Shown piece after piece: positions 28,022 to 37,756 of a stretch of DNA of 64,000 nucleotides. The position numbers and the translations under genes are program-made. Below the pieces are notes generated by a model, which searched no databases, had not been told where the DNA came from, and saw only the letters and a program-made list of their open reading frames with translations. This DNA comes from Cryobacterium sp. Y11 (GTDB lineage Bacteria; Actinomycetota; Actinomycetes; Actinomycetales; Microbacteriaceae): positions 62,001 to 126,000 of the forward strand of contig NZ_PJJO01000052.1 of assembly GCF_002929535.1 (NCBI RefSeq), read 5' to 3'. How positions within the stretch are numbered: position 1 is the stretch's first letter; every line of letters starts with the position of its first letter.

Positions 28022-29689
28022 ATGTCCATTTCAGATTCAGTCACCGGTCGCCCTGGCCGCACCCTCGTTATCGCCGCATCCCTTGCGGCCGTACTCGTGC
28101 TCACCGCCTGCTCATCCGGCGGGCAGTCGGCGGCCACCGGTTCCGGCGAACGCACCGACGGCGGCACGCTCGTCTACCTCGAACCCGATGCCTTCACCAG
28201 CCTCTATCCGCCGGCCGCCGGCTTCTATCCCAACGGCGGTGTCGTGAACAACATCACCGACCGGCTCGTCTACCAAGATACCGAAACGCTCGAGTTCGAG
28301 CCGTGGATCGCCACGGACTGGGTCGTCAACGACGATGCGACACAGTTCACCTTCAACCTGCGTGGAGACGTCACCTTCTCCGACGGTTCCGCACTCAATG
28401 CATCCGTCGTTGCCGCGAACTTCGACCTGTTCGGCCAGGGTGACCCCGACCGCAGCCTCGCGATCTCCGAGGCCGTGAACAACTATGACCATAGCGAGGT
28501 CGTCGACGATGACACCGTCATCTTCCACTTCAGTGCCTCTTCGCCCGGGTTTCTGCAGGCGACATCCACGATCACGTCCGGTCTCATCTCGGCCGACACA
28601 CTCACGAAAGACCTCGACGGTTTCGGCGCCGGCTCGGCGACCGAGATCATCGGCTCTGGCCCGTTCGTCGTCACCGACGAACAGCTCGGGGCGCAGCTGA
28701 CCATCACTGCCCGCGACGACTACGACTGGGCGCCGGCCAGCTTCGCCCATCAGGGCCGCCCTTCGATTGACGCCGTGCAATTCATCGTCACGCCTGAGAA
28801 CAGCGTGCGCGTTGGATCGCTGATCTCCGGCCAGGGTGACGTCGCCCGTAAGGTCGAAGCGCAGGACGAGGCGCAGGTTACCGGCGCCGGATACACCCTC
28901 GCTGCGGCGCAGACCAACGGCGTCAACAACAGCCTCAACCTGCGTTTCCGGGAGCCGGCGCTGCAAGACATCCGCGTGCGCCAGGCCATTATTGCTGCCG
29001 TCGATCGCAACACGATTGTGCAGGCGTTGTTCTCCGATAACTACCCGGTCGCCACGTCGATCCTCTCGCAGAGCGCGCTCGGCTACGTCGATACCACGGA
29101 GTACTTCGAGTACGACCCCGAGAAAGCGGCTGCGCTGCTCGATGACGCCGGGTTTGCCGAGGGAACCGACGGCATCCGCTCGAAAGACGGTCTGCGGCTG
29201 TCAATCACAGCATCTGAGGCTGGCCCGCAGCCGCGGTCCTTCGACGTGCTCACCCTGGTCGCGCAGCAGCTCGCCGAGGTTGGCATCGAGTTGAAGATTC
29301 TACGAGCGGATGCCGGCAACTTTGCCGCAGCGGTGCTCGATGGCTCGCAGGTTCAGGTGTTCCAGTCCATGGTCGGTCGCGCCGATTTTGACGTGATCAA
29401 GAGTCAGTTTTTCTCCACGAACCGCAACGTGACGCTCAACCTGAATAAAACGGATGCCTCCATCGGCGACCAGAAACTCGATGAGATTTTGCAGGCGGTC
29501 GCCTCCGAGCCCAATGCCGAAGCCCGCATTATCAACACGCAGGCCGCGCAAATCTACCTGGCTCAGCAGGCGTACGTGGTGCCGTTGTTCGAGGAACCAC
29601 AGGTCTACGGCATCGCGCCGTACGTGCACGACCTCAGCTACGAGGCCGTCGCCCGCCCGGGCTTCTCGCAGGTGTGGCTCGACAAGTAG
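28022..29689 (+). CDS. ABC transporter substrate-binding lipoprotein (family 5, KPN_01854-like)
   Basis: Extracytoplasmic solute-binding protein of 555 residues. A lipoprotein signal ends at LVLTAC (Cys about 30). SBP family 5 features follow: WIATDWVVNDDATQFTFNLRGDVTFSDG, then IRVRQAIIAAVDRN. This family binds oligopeptides, opines, nickel or similar; this subgroup is the one I remember as TIGR04028. It heads the transporter part of the operon, with two permeases and a double ATPase following. Confidence 0.87.
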   Translation: MSISDSVTGRPGRTLVIAASLAAVLVLTACSSGGQSAATGSGERTDGGTLVYLEPDAFTSLYPPAAGFYPNGGVVNNITDRLVYQDTETLEFEPWIATDWVVNDDATQFTFNLRGDVTFSDGSALNASVVAANFDLFGQGDPDRSLAISEAVNNYDHSEVVDDDTVIFHFSASSPGFLQATSTITSGLISADTLTKDLDGFGAGSATEIIGSGPFVVTDEQLGAQLTITARDDYDWAPASFAHQGRPSIDAVQFIVTPENSVRVGSLISGQGDVARKVEAQDEAQVTGAGYTLAAAQTNGVNNSLNLRFREPALQDIRVRQAIIAAVDRNTIVQALFSDNYPVATSILSQSALGYVDTTEYFEYDPEKAAALLDDAGFAEGTDGIRSKDGLRLSITASEAGPQPRSFDVLTLVAQQLAEVGIELKILRADAGNFAAAVLDGSQVQVFQSMVGRADFDVIKSQFFSTNRNVTLNLNKTDASIGDQKLDEILQAVASEPNAEARIINTQAAQIYLAQQAYVVPLFEEPQVYGIAPYVHDLSYEAVARPGFSQVWLDK

Positions 29690-29733
29690 CACGCACCCAC
29701 CCGGCATAATCCCACCCCGTCAAGGAGCGTTTC

Positions 29734-30675
29734 GTGTCATACATTCTGGGCCGGATTGGTCAGGCCGTCATCGTGCTGGCCATCGCGTTCACGGCGGCAT
29801 TCGTGCTGCTACAGGCGCTGCCGGGGGATGCCCTGCTGATCAAGTTTGAAAGCCCCGAGTCGGGTCTCAGCCCCGATCAGATCGCCCTGCTGCGCGATTC
29901 GCTCGGTGCCAACATACCGATCTGGCAGCAGTTTTTCGACACCCTCGGCGGATTTCTGGTCGGGGACTTCGGGTACTCCGTGCAGTCGGGCACGCCGGTG
30001 AGTGTGATCATCGCGTCGGCGCTGCCCAACACCCTGGTGCTGGCCACGAGCGCGTTCGTCGTGGCGATCGTGCTCGCGGTCGCCCTGGCCGTTCTGGCCC
30101 AGCTGTCGTGGTTGCCGTGGCTGCGCACCATGCTGCGGTCACTGCCATCGTTGTTCATCTCGGTACCGGTTTTCTGGCTCGGTATCGTACTGATTCAGGT
30201 ATTCTCCTTTCGTCTCGGCTGGCTACCGGTCATCAACCCCGGCCCGATCGAGGGACTGATCATGCCCGTCGCCGCTCTTGCTCTGCCCATCGCCGCCCCG
30301 ATGGCGCAGGTGCTGATTCGATCGATCGACGACGTTCTCACGCAGCCCTTCATCGCCGTGGTGCGGTCGAAGGGCGCGAGTGAGTGGTGGATCCTGAGCC
30401 GCAACGTGGCCCGCAACGCGGTGCTACCAGCGCTGACGATCGCCGGACTGTTGCTGGGTGAACTGATCAGCGGCGCTGTCATCACCGAGACGGTGTTCGG
30501 TCGTGCCGGCATCGGTCGGGCGACAGAGCAGGCCGTCACCAACCAGGACGCCCCCGTGCTGCAGGCCATCGTCGTGATCTCCGCCGCGATCTTTGTGCTG
30601 GTCAATCTGCTCGTCGATCTGCTTTATCCCCTTCTTGATCCGCGGCTGAAGACGATCGCGACGGTCAACGCATGA
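29734..30675 (+). CDS. ABC transporter permease (DppB-like)
   Basis: Permease of 313 residues, GTG start after AAGGAG. Six membrane segments; the DppB-type start (YILGRIGQAVIVLAIAFTAAFVLLQALPGD, landmarks only) and the EAA loop RSKGASEWWILSRNVARNA are visible. It pairs with the next gene, whose start overlaps its stop by 4 bases. Confidence 0.9.
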   Translation: MSYILGRIGQAVIVLAIAFTAAFVLLQALPGDALLIKFESPESGLSPDQIALLRDSLGANIPIWQQFFDTLGGFLVGDFGYSVQSGTPVSVIIASALPNTLVLATSAFVVAIVLAVALAVLAQLSWLPWLRTMLRSLPSLFISVPVFWLGIVLIQVFSFRLGWLPVINPGPIEGLIMPVAALALPIAAPMAQVLIRSIDDVLTQPFIAVVRSKGASEWWILSRNVARNAVLPALTIAGLLLGELISGAVITETVFGRAGIGRATEQAVTNQDAPVLQAIVVISAAIFVLVNLLVDLLYPLLDPRLKTIATVNA

Positions 30676-31532
30676 GCGACACGACCCGCACCAGCGAGCC
30701 CAGCACCCGGCGTTCCTCGGTGCGCCGGGCCGGTCGGGCCCGGCCGATCCTGCTCGTCGCCGCCGCCGTCTACCTCGCGCTCATGGTGGCCTGGGCCGTG
30801 CTGCCCGGCCTCTTTGCCCACGGTGACCCCATCGTGGGTGTTGCCACCGACGGACTGCAGGCGCCGAGCGCCGCACACTGGTTTGGAACGGATGCCACCG
30901 GTCGTGACATGTACACCCGGGTCGTTTTCGGGTCGGTACACACCCTGGTGACCGCGCTCATCGCAGTACTTTTCGGGCTTGTCTTCGGTACCGGCATCGG
31001 CCTGGTGGCCGGATCGGTGCGCGGCGTGGTGGATGCCGTGTTGATGCGGCTGGTCGACGTACTGTTGGCCGTGCCGAGTCTGCTGCTCTCGCTCAGCATC
31101 ATCATCGTGCTCGGCTTTGGTACCACGCAGGTCGCGATTGCTGTCGGCATTACGAGCGTTGCCGCCTTTGCCCGTTTGGCTCGCGCCGAGGTGATGCGGG
31201 TACGGGCAATGGACTACGTCGAGGCCGCGTTCGCGAGCGGCGGTTCCTTCGTCAGTGTGCTGCTGCGGCACGTGCTGCCGAACTCGCTCACCCCTGTCAT
31301 CGCGCTGGCGGCGCTGCAGTTCGGCACGGCGATTCTCTCCATCGCCGCTCTCGGATTTCTCGGCTACGGCGCCCCGCCGCCAACGCCCGAGTGGGGCCTG
31401 ATGATTGCCGAGGGTCGCAACTACATCGCGACCAGCTGGTGGCTGACCACCATCCCCGGTGTTGTCGTTGTTCTGACCGTGCTCGCCGCCAACCGCATCT
31501 CCACCGCCATCTCCGAGAGGAACCGCGCATGA
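30672..31532 (+). CDS. ABC transporter permease (DppC-like)
   Basis: Second permease, 286 residues. It has an N-terminal cytoplasmic leader, the DppC-type segment HWFGTDATGRDMYTRVVFG and the EAA loop RVRAMDYVEAAFASGGS. It overlaps both the upstream permease and the downstream ATPase gene by 4 bases, so all three are coupled. Confidence 0.9.
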   Translation: MSDTTRTSEPSTRRSSVRRAGRARPILLVAAAVYLALMVAWAVLPGLFAHGDPIVGVATDGLQAPSAAHWFGTDATGRDMYTRVVFGSVHTLVTALIAVLFGLVFGTGIGLVAGSVRGVVDAVLMRLVDVLLAVPSLLLSLSIIIVLGFGTTQVAIAVGITSVAAFARLARAEVMRVRAMDYVEAAFASGGSFVSVLLRHVLPNSLTPVIALAALQFGTAILSIAALGFLGYGAPPPTPEWGLMIAEGRNYIATSWWLTTIPGVVVVLTVLAANRISTAISERNRA

Positions 31533-33193
31533 TCCAGAAGCAGCTGGCCGGGTGGAACGCCTCCGCCCCCGTCGTCGAGGTCGACGGCCTGTCGATCGCC
31601 TACAGCGGGCGCACCGGTGACACGGCGGTCCTGCACGACGTTTCCTTCAGCCTGGGCCGCGGAGACACCCTCACGCTCGTCGGCGAGTCGGGTTCGGGCA
31701 AGACGACGACGGCGCAGGCGCTGATCGGACTGCTGGCGGCCAATGGGCGAATCACGCACGGCAGCATCCGTTTGGGCGGTCTGGATGTGACCGAATGGTC
31801 GTCGAAGCAGTGGCTGCGGCTGCGGGGCTCGCACATCGGTCTCGTGCCGCAAGACCCGCACAACTCTCTGAACCCGGTGCGGCGCATCGGTGACAGCCTG
31901 GCGGAGGTCATGAACCTGCACCGCTTCGGCAACGCGCCAGCGACCCGGCGGCGAGTCATCGAACTGCTGGAGCGGGTGCAGATCTCGGAGCCGGAGCTTC
32001 GGGTGAAGCAGTATCCACACGAGCTGTCGGGCGGCATGAAACAAAGGGTGCTGATCGCCAGTGCGATTGCCATGCGTCCGGCACTGATCATCGCCGACGA
32101 GCCCACCAGCGCCCTCGATGTGACGGTGCAGAAAACCATCCTGGATCTGCTCGACGAACTGCGTGCAGAGAGTGGGACATCCGTTCTGCTCGTCACCCAC
32201 GATCTGGCCGTCGCGGCGGACCGAGCCACCCACGTCATCGTGTTGAAGGATGGCCGGGTGCAGGAACAGGGGCCAAGCGCGGCGGTGCTGTGGCACCCGC
32301 AAGCGCAATACACGCGCGCACTTCTGGCCGATGCACCCGCGCTGAGCGCCGCGGTGCGCACGAGTGACGACGTGCGGGCGCAGCTCGCCCTATCGCAGCA
32401 CGCCGAGCCGGTGGTCGTGGTGAATGATCTGGTGCAGGTGTTCTCCCGGGGGCGCACGTTACCGGGGTTGCGGGCGGTGGATTCAGTCTCGTTTGAGGTG
32501 CGCCGCGGCATGACCCACGCGCTCGTGGGCGAGTCCGGCTCGGGCAAATCAACGATCGCGCGGGCCGTCATGGGGTTTCAGAAACCAACGTCGGGCGGCA
32601 TCCTAGTCGACGGCGTCGACATGACGAGCGTGTCGGGACAGCAGCTGCGGCAAGCCCGGCGGCGCCTGCAGATGGTGTACCAGAACCCGTTCGGCAGTCT
32701 GGATCCGCGGCAGAGTGTGCAGCAGATTCTGGTCGAGCCGATGAGCAATTACCGTATCGGGTCCGCGCGCGAACGCCAGCAACGCATGCTCGCAGCCCTC
32801 GATCGGGTCAGCCTACCCGCAACGATGGCGGCCAAGCGCCCGCACGAAATGTCGGGCGGGCAGCGACAGCGGGTTGCAATTGCGCGGGCGCTCGTGCTCG
32901 AGCCGACCGTGCTCGTGCTCGACGAGGCGGTATCGGCGCTCGACGTGACCGTGCAGGCGAGCATTCTCGAGCTGTTGTCCGAGGTGCAGCGGGAGCTGGG
33001 TACGGCGTACCTCTTTATCTCCCACGATCTGGCCGTGGTTCGGCAGGTGGCGCAGACCATGACCGTGCTCAGCCACGGCGTCGCCGTCGAGTCCGGCATT
33101 ACCGAAGACGTTTTCGCCTCGCCCCAGCACCCGTACACGGTGACGTTGCTCGACGCGATCCCCGGGCGCCGGGCACAGTCTCGCGCGCTCTAA
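31529..33193 (+). CDS. Fused double ATPase of a dipeptide/opine-type ABC importer
   Basis: A 554-residue protein with two complete ATPase domains, a natural DppD-DppF type fusion. Domain 1: Walker A GESGSGKTT near residue 52, signature LSGGMKQR, Walker B LIIADEPTSALD. Domain 2: GESGSGKST near 335, MSGGQRQR, VLVLDEAVSALD. The second half has an AVSALD rather than PTSALD D-loop. The start at 31529 is set by the 4-base overlap with the permease. It completes the importer; its stop overlaps a convergent membrane protein gene. Confidence 0.92.
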   Translation: MIQKQLAGWNASAPVVEVDGLSIAYSGRTGDTAVLHDVSFSLGRGDTLTLVGESGSGKTTTAQALIGLLAANGRITHGSIRLGGLDVTEWSSKQWLRLRGSHIGLVPQDPHNSLNPVRRIGDSLAEVMNLHRFGNAPATRRRVIELLERVQISEPELRVKQYPHELSGGMKQRVLIASAIAMRPALIIADEPTSALDVTVQKTILDLLDELRAESGTSVLLVTHDLAVAADRATHVIVLKDGRVQEQGPSAAVLWHPQAQYTRALLADAPALSAAVRTSDDVRAQLALSQHAEPVVVVNDLVQVFSRGRTLPGLRAVDSVSFEVRRGMTHALVGESGSGKSTIARAVMGFQKPTSGGILVDGVDMTSVSGQQLRQARRRLQMVYQNPFGSLDPRQSVQQILVEPMSNYRIGSARERQQRMLAALDRVSLPATMAAKRPHEMSGGQRQRVAIARALVLEPTVLVLDEAVSALDVTVQASILELLSEVQRELGTAYLFISHDLAVVRQVAQTMTVLSHGVAVESGITEDVFASPQHPYTVTLLDAIPGRRAQSRAL

Positions 33194-33672
33194 GCTCGAG
33201 TGCTGCGCGCTGCGCGAATAATCAGCACAATCAGCGCAACGAGGGCTGCGGCGCTGACCAGGTAGAGCGCCATGCCCCAGGGGGCGTGGTCCCCACCCGA
33301 AATCATGAATGTATCCGCGAGCGACATGCCGGGCGCGAAGGCAACAAAAATGTGCCCGGGCGCTGCGAACACCAGCAGCACGAGGTAAGCCGCGACCGGG
33401 CTGGTGTGTCGACGGGTCGCGACCAGCAAGACCACGGCGGCCAGGGCTATTCCGATCGCACCCCAAATGAGAACTAAGTCAGCGGTGAGTGACTCATCTA
33501 CGCGGGCCATATCCGCTCGAATTTGCCCGAGCGTCGCGCCAGGCACCGCGGCCAGCGGATTCCACACCAGTATCTGCAGCACCCCGACGATTGCGTACCC
33601 GGCCACGACCGCGAAGCCCACTAATACCGCCGTGACAGCGCGGCGCGATGGTCGTGTTTCGGTTTTCCCCAT
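33190..33672 (-). CDS. Four-helix membrane protein of unknown function
   Basis: A protein of about 160 residues if started at the ATG at 33672 (MGKTETRPSRRAV); longer upstream extension to 33828 is not hydrophobic and looks non-coding. Four membrane segments can be seen (about 14-38, 63-84, 91-110, 132-152). No family recognised. Its stop overlaps the stop of the convergent ATPase gene. Confidence 0.6.
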   Translation of the reverse strand: MGKTETRPSRRAVTAVLVGFAVVAGYAIVGVLQILVWNPLAAVPGATLGQIRADMARVDESLTADLVLIWGAIGIALAAVVLLVATRRHTSPVAAYLVLLVFAAPGHIFVAFAPGMSLADTFMISGGDHAPWGMALYLVSAAALVALIVLIIRAARSTRA

Positions 33673-34065
33673 CTCGCCAGCGTACCGACCATCCGCACGC
33701 AGTTCGAAACGGATGCCGTCGGCCGGGTCAGAGTTGTCACCATCTTGAGACGGGCGTTCCGATGTCAACGCATTCTCACGGCACAGTTGAAGACCATAGC
33801 AAGGGATCCGAAGGGCTCCGTAGGCCACCTCATGGCCCTGCGTGCGGGCACACAGACCCGGCGCGATCTCGAGGATGGCCAGTTTTCACGTGCGGCAAGC
33901 CTTCGCCCGTGGCGTGGCGTGGCGTGACCTGAACCGGGATCGCATCGGCTCTCGGCGATACGCGCCAGGTCACGTATCGCCGGTTCCTCGGTAGCGCCGC
34001 TGGTGATGCCCAGCCCGCGAGACCGCAGTAAAAACGCTGCGCCCGCCATCAGACGCCCGCGCGCG
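33673..34065. other. Gene-free stretch
   Basis: About 390 bases with no convincing gene. It holds a short GTGGC tandem run near 33910-33925 and the inverted repeat at 33953-33982. Small open frames here lack ribosome sites and family features. Confidence 0.5.
33953..33982. terminator. Inverted repeat downstream of the LacI gene
   Basis: Perfect 10-base arms CGGCGATACG/CGTATCGCCG with a 10-base loop, 84 bases past the LacI stop on the minus strand. Candidate terminator of the gfo-lacI transcript. Confidence 0.45.
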
Positions 34066-35064
34066 CTATGGAAGCGCGCAGCCACAGGACTGGCGAACGA
34101 CCAGCTCCAGGGGATAGAGGCGATGGTCATCGGCGGCTTCAGCGTGCCCAAGAAGGTGGGCTACGGCATCCTTCGCCATTTGCCGTACGGGCTGACGCAG
34201 TGTGGTGAGAGCAGGCCAGCTGTACTCGGATTCCGGCGTTCCATCCAGGGAGACGATGGCGATCTCCCGCGGCACTTCGACACCGCGTTCATGAAGCGCG
34301 CGCAGCACACCTACCGCCTGCATGTCCGTGCTTACGAAGAGGGCCGTAGGCCGGTCGCTGCTGGCCACGAGCTTCTGGCCGGCAGCGTAGCCGCCTTCGC
34401 GTGAGTAGCCAGCCGGATAACGAGGGCCGGGCGCAACGCCCCCCTCGCGAAGAGCGTCCTCCCAGCCGCGCAAGCGGGTGTCCGACGGCGTCGTGTTTCC
34501 GACGAACCCGATGTGCGTGTGGCCGTGCTGGAGAAGGTGAAACACGCCCGCCTTGGCACCATTGAAAAGGTCCGAGCCGATGGCATGTGTGCCCTCAGTG
34601 GGATGGAGCTGATTGAAAAGAGAGAGCCGGATTCCGCTGGCGGTGAGATTGGCGATATCTACCAGGCGCAAGTCGCAGGCGACGATAATGCCGTCGACCT
34701 GTCGCCCGGCTAGGCGGTTCACGTGCTGCACGACGTCGCTGTCATTGCCATTGATAACGACGAGGGCATACCCGAGCGCCTCCGCAGCGTCCTCCGTTGC
34801 CTGCGCGAGTTCGGCAAAGAACGGGTTGCTGCTGTCCGGAACGACCAGCCCGATCATGTCGGAAGAGCCTCGTTTGAGCGCGCGGGCGGCGGCGTTGGGC
34901 CGATAGCCGAGCACACGAACGGCGTTCCGTACGCGCTCCGCCGTCGCGAAGGCTACCGGCTTTGGGCCGTTGTTGAGGGTATAGCTCACAACCGCCGTGC
35001 TGACGCCAGCATAGCGCGCGACGTCAGCACGGGTGATTGCTTTCTTCGACAAGTCGCTCGGCAC
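34066..35064 (-). CDS. LacI family transcriptional regulator of the sugar cluster
   Basis: A 332-residue LacI/GalR regulator, GTG start. HTH and hinge: TRADVARYAGVSTAVVSYTLNN, RVRNAVRVLGYRPNAAARALKRG. The effector domain follows (LVVPDSSNPFFAELAQA). It lies 9 bases after the oxidoreductase gene in the same direction, so the two are co-transcribed, divergent from the sugar ABC genes. It probably binds the central-CG palindrome at 36416-36433. Confidence 0.9.
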   Translation of the reverse strand: MPSDLSKKAITRADVARYAGVSTAVVSYTLNNGPKPVAFATAERVRNAVRVLGYRPNAAARALKRGSSDMIGLVVPDSSNPFFAELAQATEDAAEALGYALVVINGNDSDVVQHVNRLAGRQVDGIIVACDLRLVDIANLTASGIRLSLFNQLHPTEGTHAIGSDLFNGAKAGVFHLLQHGHTHIGFVGNTTPSDTRLRGWEDALREGGVAPGPRYPAGYSREGGYAAGQKLVASSDRPTALFVSTDMQAVGVLRALHERGVEVPREIAIVSLDGTPESEYSWPALTTLRQPVRQMAKDAVAHLLGHAEAADDHRLYPLELVVRQSCGCALP

Positions 35065-35073
35065 AGCTAATCC

Positions 35074-36279
35074 TCACACATCGTGTGGGGCGTCTCCGAA
35101 ATCATGGATCGGTAGCCGTTCTCCGCCAGCGAGGGCCGAACGGTGTGCAACAATGCCGGGAAGTGTGAAGCGAGCCGCGACCCATGCGTTGACCGGCGGC
35201 AGGGTCCGGGTGTTCACGGCCGTCACGAAATCGTCCACGAGAAAGTGATGGCTGCCTTCGTGCCCGTTGTGCACCCCGATGAATTCGTCAGGGAGGCGCT
35301 CGGTGTCGTGGATGAGGGCGTGGCCGGAGACGAACGCGTCCCGCAGCGCGGGAGAGACATTGGCAAGCGAGGGGTCGTCTGCAGTCAGAGTAGCCGAAGT
35401 GTCGATCTGAGCTGAGACATCTTCGACGCCGGTCTTGTCCTGCCAGAAAGCGACAGTAGCCATCTGTTCAAAACTTCCTTCCGTTCCGAAAAAGCGAAAC
35501 CTGGACTCGCGGATGTACGAAGGGTAGCCCACGCGGCGCATCTCATTGATGCGCATGGCGCCACCACTGGCTAGTTCGAACAACGCGGAGGCATTAGAGA
35601 AGTCGTTGTCGAACATGCTGATGTCGCGGTCGAAAACGCCATCGTTGCGATCGTCGCGCACGCCGATGCAGCTCACACTCGTGGCGTGATCCGGGATCGC
35701 TCCCAGAACGCCCCCGATGGAGTGGGTCGGGTAGAGCATGGGCGGGTAGCTCGCGGTGCTTTTCCAGTCGTCGCCGCCGCTGTACTTGTACGCATCGTAG
35801 AACCCCAAGTCCATGTCGTGAACGTAGTCCCCTTCAGCATAGAAAACCCGGCCGAACTTACCGGCGGCGAAGTTCTGCCGAGCGAAAACCGTTGCCGGGT
35901 TATAAAAGCTGGTCTCGCCCATCATGTAGCAGAGCTTTGTGTCGCGAACGAGTTCGATGATCGTGGCGATGTCGTCTTCGCTGATCGCCATCGGCACAGC
36001 GGAATAGACGTTCTTTCCCGCCCGAAGCGACTGGATAACGAGAGGCCCGTGGGTCCAACGCTGAGTAAATATAGCGATCGAGTCGATGTCGTCTGAGGCG
36101 AGCATGGTCTCAAAGTTGTCGACCACGCCGTCGAGGTGGATACGGTCGTTGAGTTCCTGGGCGCGTTCCGTGACGACATCCGTCACGACGACTCGGGACA
36201 CGCCGGGATGCAGTTTGAAGAGGGTGGCGAACTGGCCGGCAAATTGACCGGCGCCGACAAGTCCAAGTGAGATCGACAT
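35074..36279 (-). CDS. Gfo/Idh/MocA family oxidoreductase
   Basis: A 401-residue NAD(P)-dependent sugar or inositol dehydrogenase-like protein. Rossmann start SLGLVGAGQFAGQFATLFKLHPG; the family block SAVPMAISEDDIATIIE stands where EKP is usual (here AVP), so the catalytic lysine region is altered. The ATG at 36279 follows AAGGAAG. It is co-transcribed with the LacI gene and divergent from a sugar importer, so it likely oxidises the imported sugar. Confidence 0.85.
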   Translation of the reverse strand: MSISLGLVGAGQFAGQFATLFKLHPGVSRVVVTDVVTERAQELNDRIHLDGVVDNFETMLASDDIDSIAIFTQRWTHGPLVIQSLRAGKNVYSAVPMAISEDDIATIIELVRDTKLCYMMGETSFYNPATVFARQNFAAGKFGRVFYAEGDYVHDMDLGFYDAYKYSGGDDWKSTASYPPMLYPTHSIGGVLGAIPDHATSVSCIGVRDDRNDGVFDRDISMFDNDFSNASALFELASGGAMRINEMRRVGYPSYIRESRFRFFGTEGSFEQMATVAFWQDKTGVEDVSAQIDTSATLTADDPSLANVSPALRDAFVSGHALIHDTERLPDEFIGVHNGHEGSHHFLVDDFVTAVNTRTLPPVNAWVAARFTLPGIVAHRSALAGGERLPIHDFGDAPHDV

Positions 36280-36415
36280 GTGCTTCCTTTCCGAAGCTGG
36301 AGGCAAAGCGTGTCACCGCCATGGTGCACACGATTGCCGAGTCTACTCGAAACAACTCTGATATCTACCCCGTAATTTCAATAAAAAGAGATCAAAAATA
36401 CTTCTAGCTAAAATC

Positions 36416-36433
36416 AATCTACTCGTGTAGATT
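36416..36433. promoter_or_regulatory. LacI-type operator candidate
   Basis: AATCTACTC/GTGTAGATT is an 18-base near-perfect palindrome with central CG, between the divergent oxidoreductase-lacI and sugar ABC operons. The half TCTACTCG recurs at 36342-36349, so two sites may act together. Confidence 0.6.
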
Positions 36434-36498
36434 TGGGCAAATCCGGGTGGTCTGGCGTCAGTCCGCAACCGAAAACCTCCAAGATCAAAGGAATGACA

Positions 36499-37743
36499 AT
36501 GAAGTCACGATCAGTACTCTTTGCCGTCGGTACGGTAATCGCGCTCGCCGCAACGGGCTGTAGTTCGGCGGCGAGCGAGGGCACGACGCTCGAATTTCAG
36601 ACTGGATTGTCCATCGATGCTCAGCTGATGGCGGCCTTCGAGGAGGCCTCCAGCGATTACGAAGCGGCGAACCAGGGTGTCACGATTGATCTGATCCCGG
36701 CCGGCACCAACTACGAAGCCGATATGAAAGTGCGCTTGGCCGCCGGTAACGTTCCCGACATTCTGTGGACCCATGGCTGGTCTCTTCTTCGCTACAGTGA
36801 GTTCCTCGCGCCGCTTCAGGACGAGCCGTGGGCCGAGCACTTTAACCCGGTTCTCAGCGACGCGATGGTGAACGACGCCGGTGAGTTCTTCGCCTTCCCC
36901 GTCGATACGGATGTCGCCGGCCTCATCTACAACGCTGACGTCCTCGACCAGGTCGGCGTCGATCCGGCCGACATTGTGACCTGGGACGATTTCACGGATG
37001 CTGCAACTCTCGTGAAAGCGGCCGGCATAGTTCCCATTGCTGCCGCGGGTAAGGACTCCGGTGCCGGTCAACTCGCCGACTGGCTGGCCCCGGGAGCCTA
37101 TACCGATGACGAACTCACGGAACTCGCCGCCGGCCGATTCGTGGACCAGCCGTATCAGGACCTGCTGGATTTGGTGGAAAGTTGGAAAGATCAGGAACTT
37201 TACAACCCGGACTACAGCTCAGCATCCGAAGACGATGTCGCCCGGGCTCTCAGTTCCGGTGATGCGGCCTTCGCCTTCAACCCAAACAGCATGGTGAGCA
37301 ACGCAACGCAGTACAACCCGGACGTGACGCTCGGCTACCTGCCAGTGCCGTCGATCACCGGTGACGATCCCTACCTGATCGGCGGCGAGTACAACGCGTA
37401 CGGGCTGTCTAAAACTGGTGACAATCTCGAGCTGGCGAAGGACTTTCTGAACTTCCTTGCCCAGCCAGCCCAGGCCGGGGCGCTCGCGTCGGCTGTTGGC
37501 AGCATCCCAGGCATGACGAACGCGACCTCCGAGCTCGGAGCGCTACAGGACAGCTACGACCGCTACGTCGCGGATGGCACAGTCCCGTTGAAGCCGTACT
37601 TTGACAGGGTCTATCTGCCCAACGGGATGTGGAACACCATGGTCACCTCGACCGATTCGGTGATCACCGGACAAAGCGCTCCCTCCGGTGCGCTCACCCA
37701 AGTCAAGAGTGACTTCTCCAGTCTCTTCGGGCAGTCCAACTAG
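36499..37743 (+). CDS. Sugar ABC transporter substrate-binding lipoprotein
   Basis: Family 1 extracellular solute-binding protein, 414 residues. The lipobox is LAATGC (Cys about 20). Typical segments: NVPDILWTHGWSLLRYSEFLAPL, FAFPVDTDVAGLIYNADVLDQVG. I start at the ATG at 36499, 6 bases after AAAGGA. It captures a sugar or oligosaccharide for the two permeases that follow. A strong stem-loop separates it from them. Confidence 0.9.
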   Translation: MKSRSVLFAVGTVIALAATGCSSAASEGTTLEFQTGLSIDAQLMAAFEEASSDYEAANQGVTIDLIPAGTNYEADMKVRLAAGNVPDILWTHGWSLLRYSEFLAPLQDEPWAEHFNPVLSDAMVNDAGEFFAFPVDTDVAGLIYNADVLDQVGVDPADIVTWDDFTDAATLVKAAGIVPIAAAGKDSGAGQLADWLAPGAYTDDELTELAAGRFVDQPYQDLLDLVESWKDQELYNPDYSSASEDDVARALSSGDAAFAFNPNSMVSNATQYNPDVTLGYLPVPSITGDDPYLIGGEYNAYGLSKTGDNLELAKDFLNFLAQPAQAGALASAVGSIPGMTNATSELGALQDSYDRYVADGTVPLKPYFDRVYLPNGMWNTMVTSTDSVITGQSAPSGALTQVKSDFSSLFGQSN

Positions 37744-37756
37744 CCAATCCGGAAAC

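Noticed and set aside
33748-33932. Small plus-strand frames between the membrane protein and the LacI gene
   Set aside because: No ribosome site or domain, His/Pro/Arg-rich composition.
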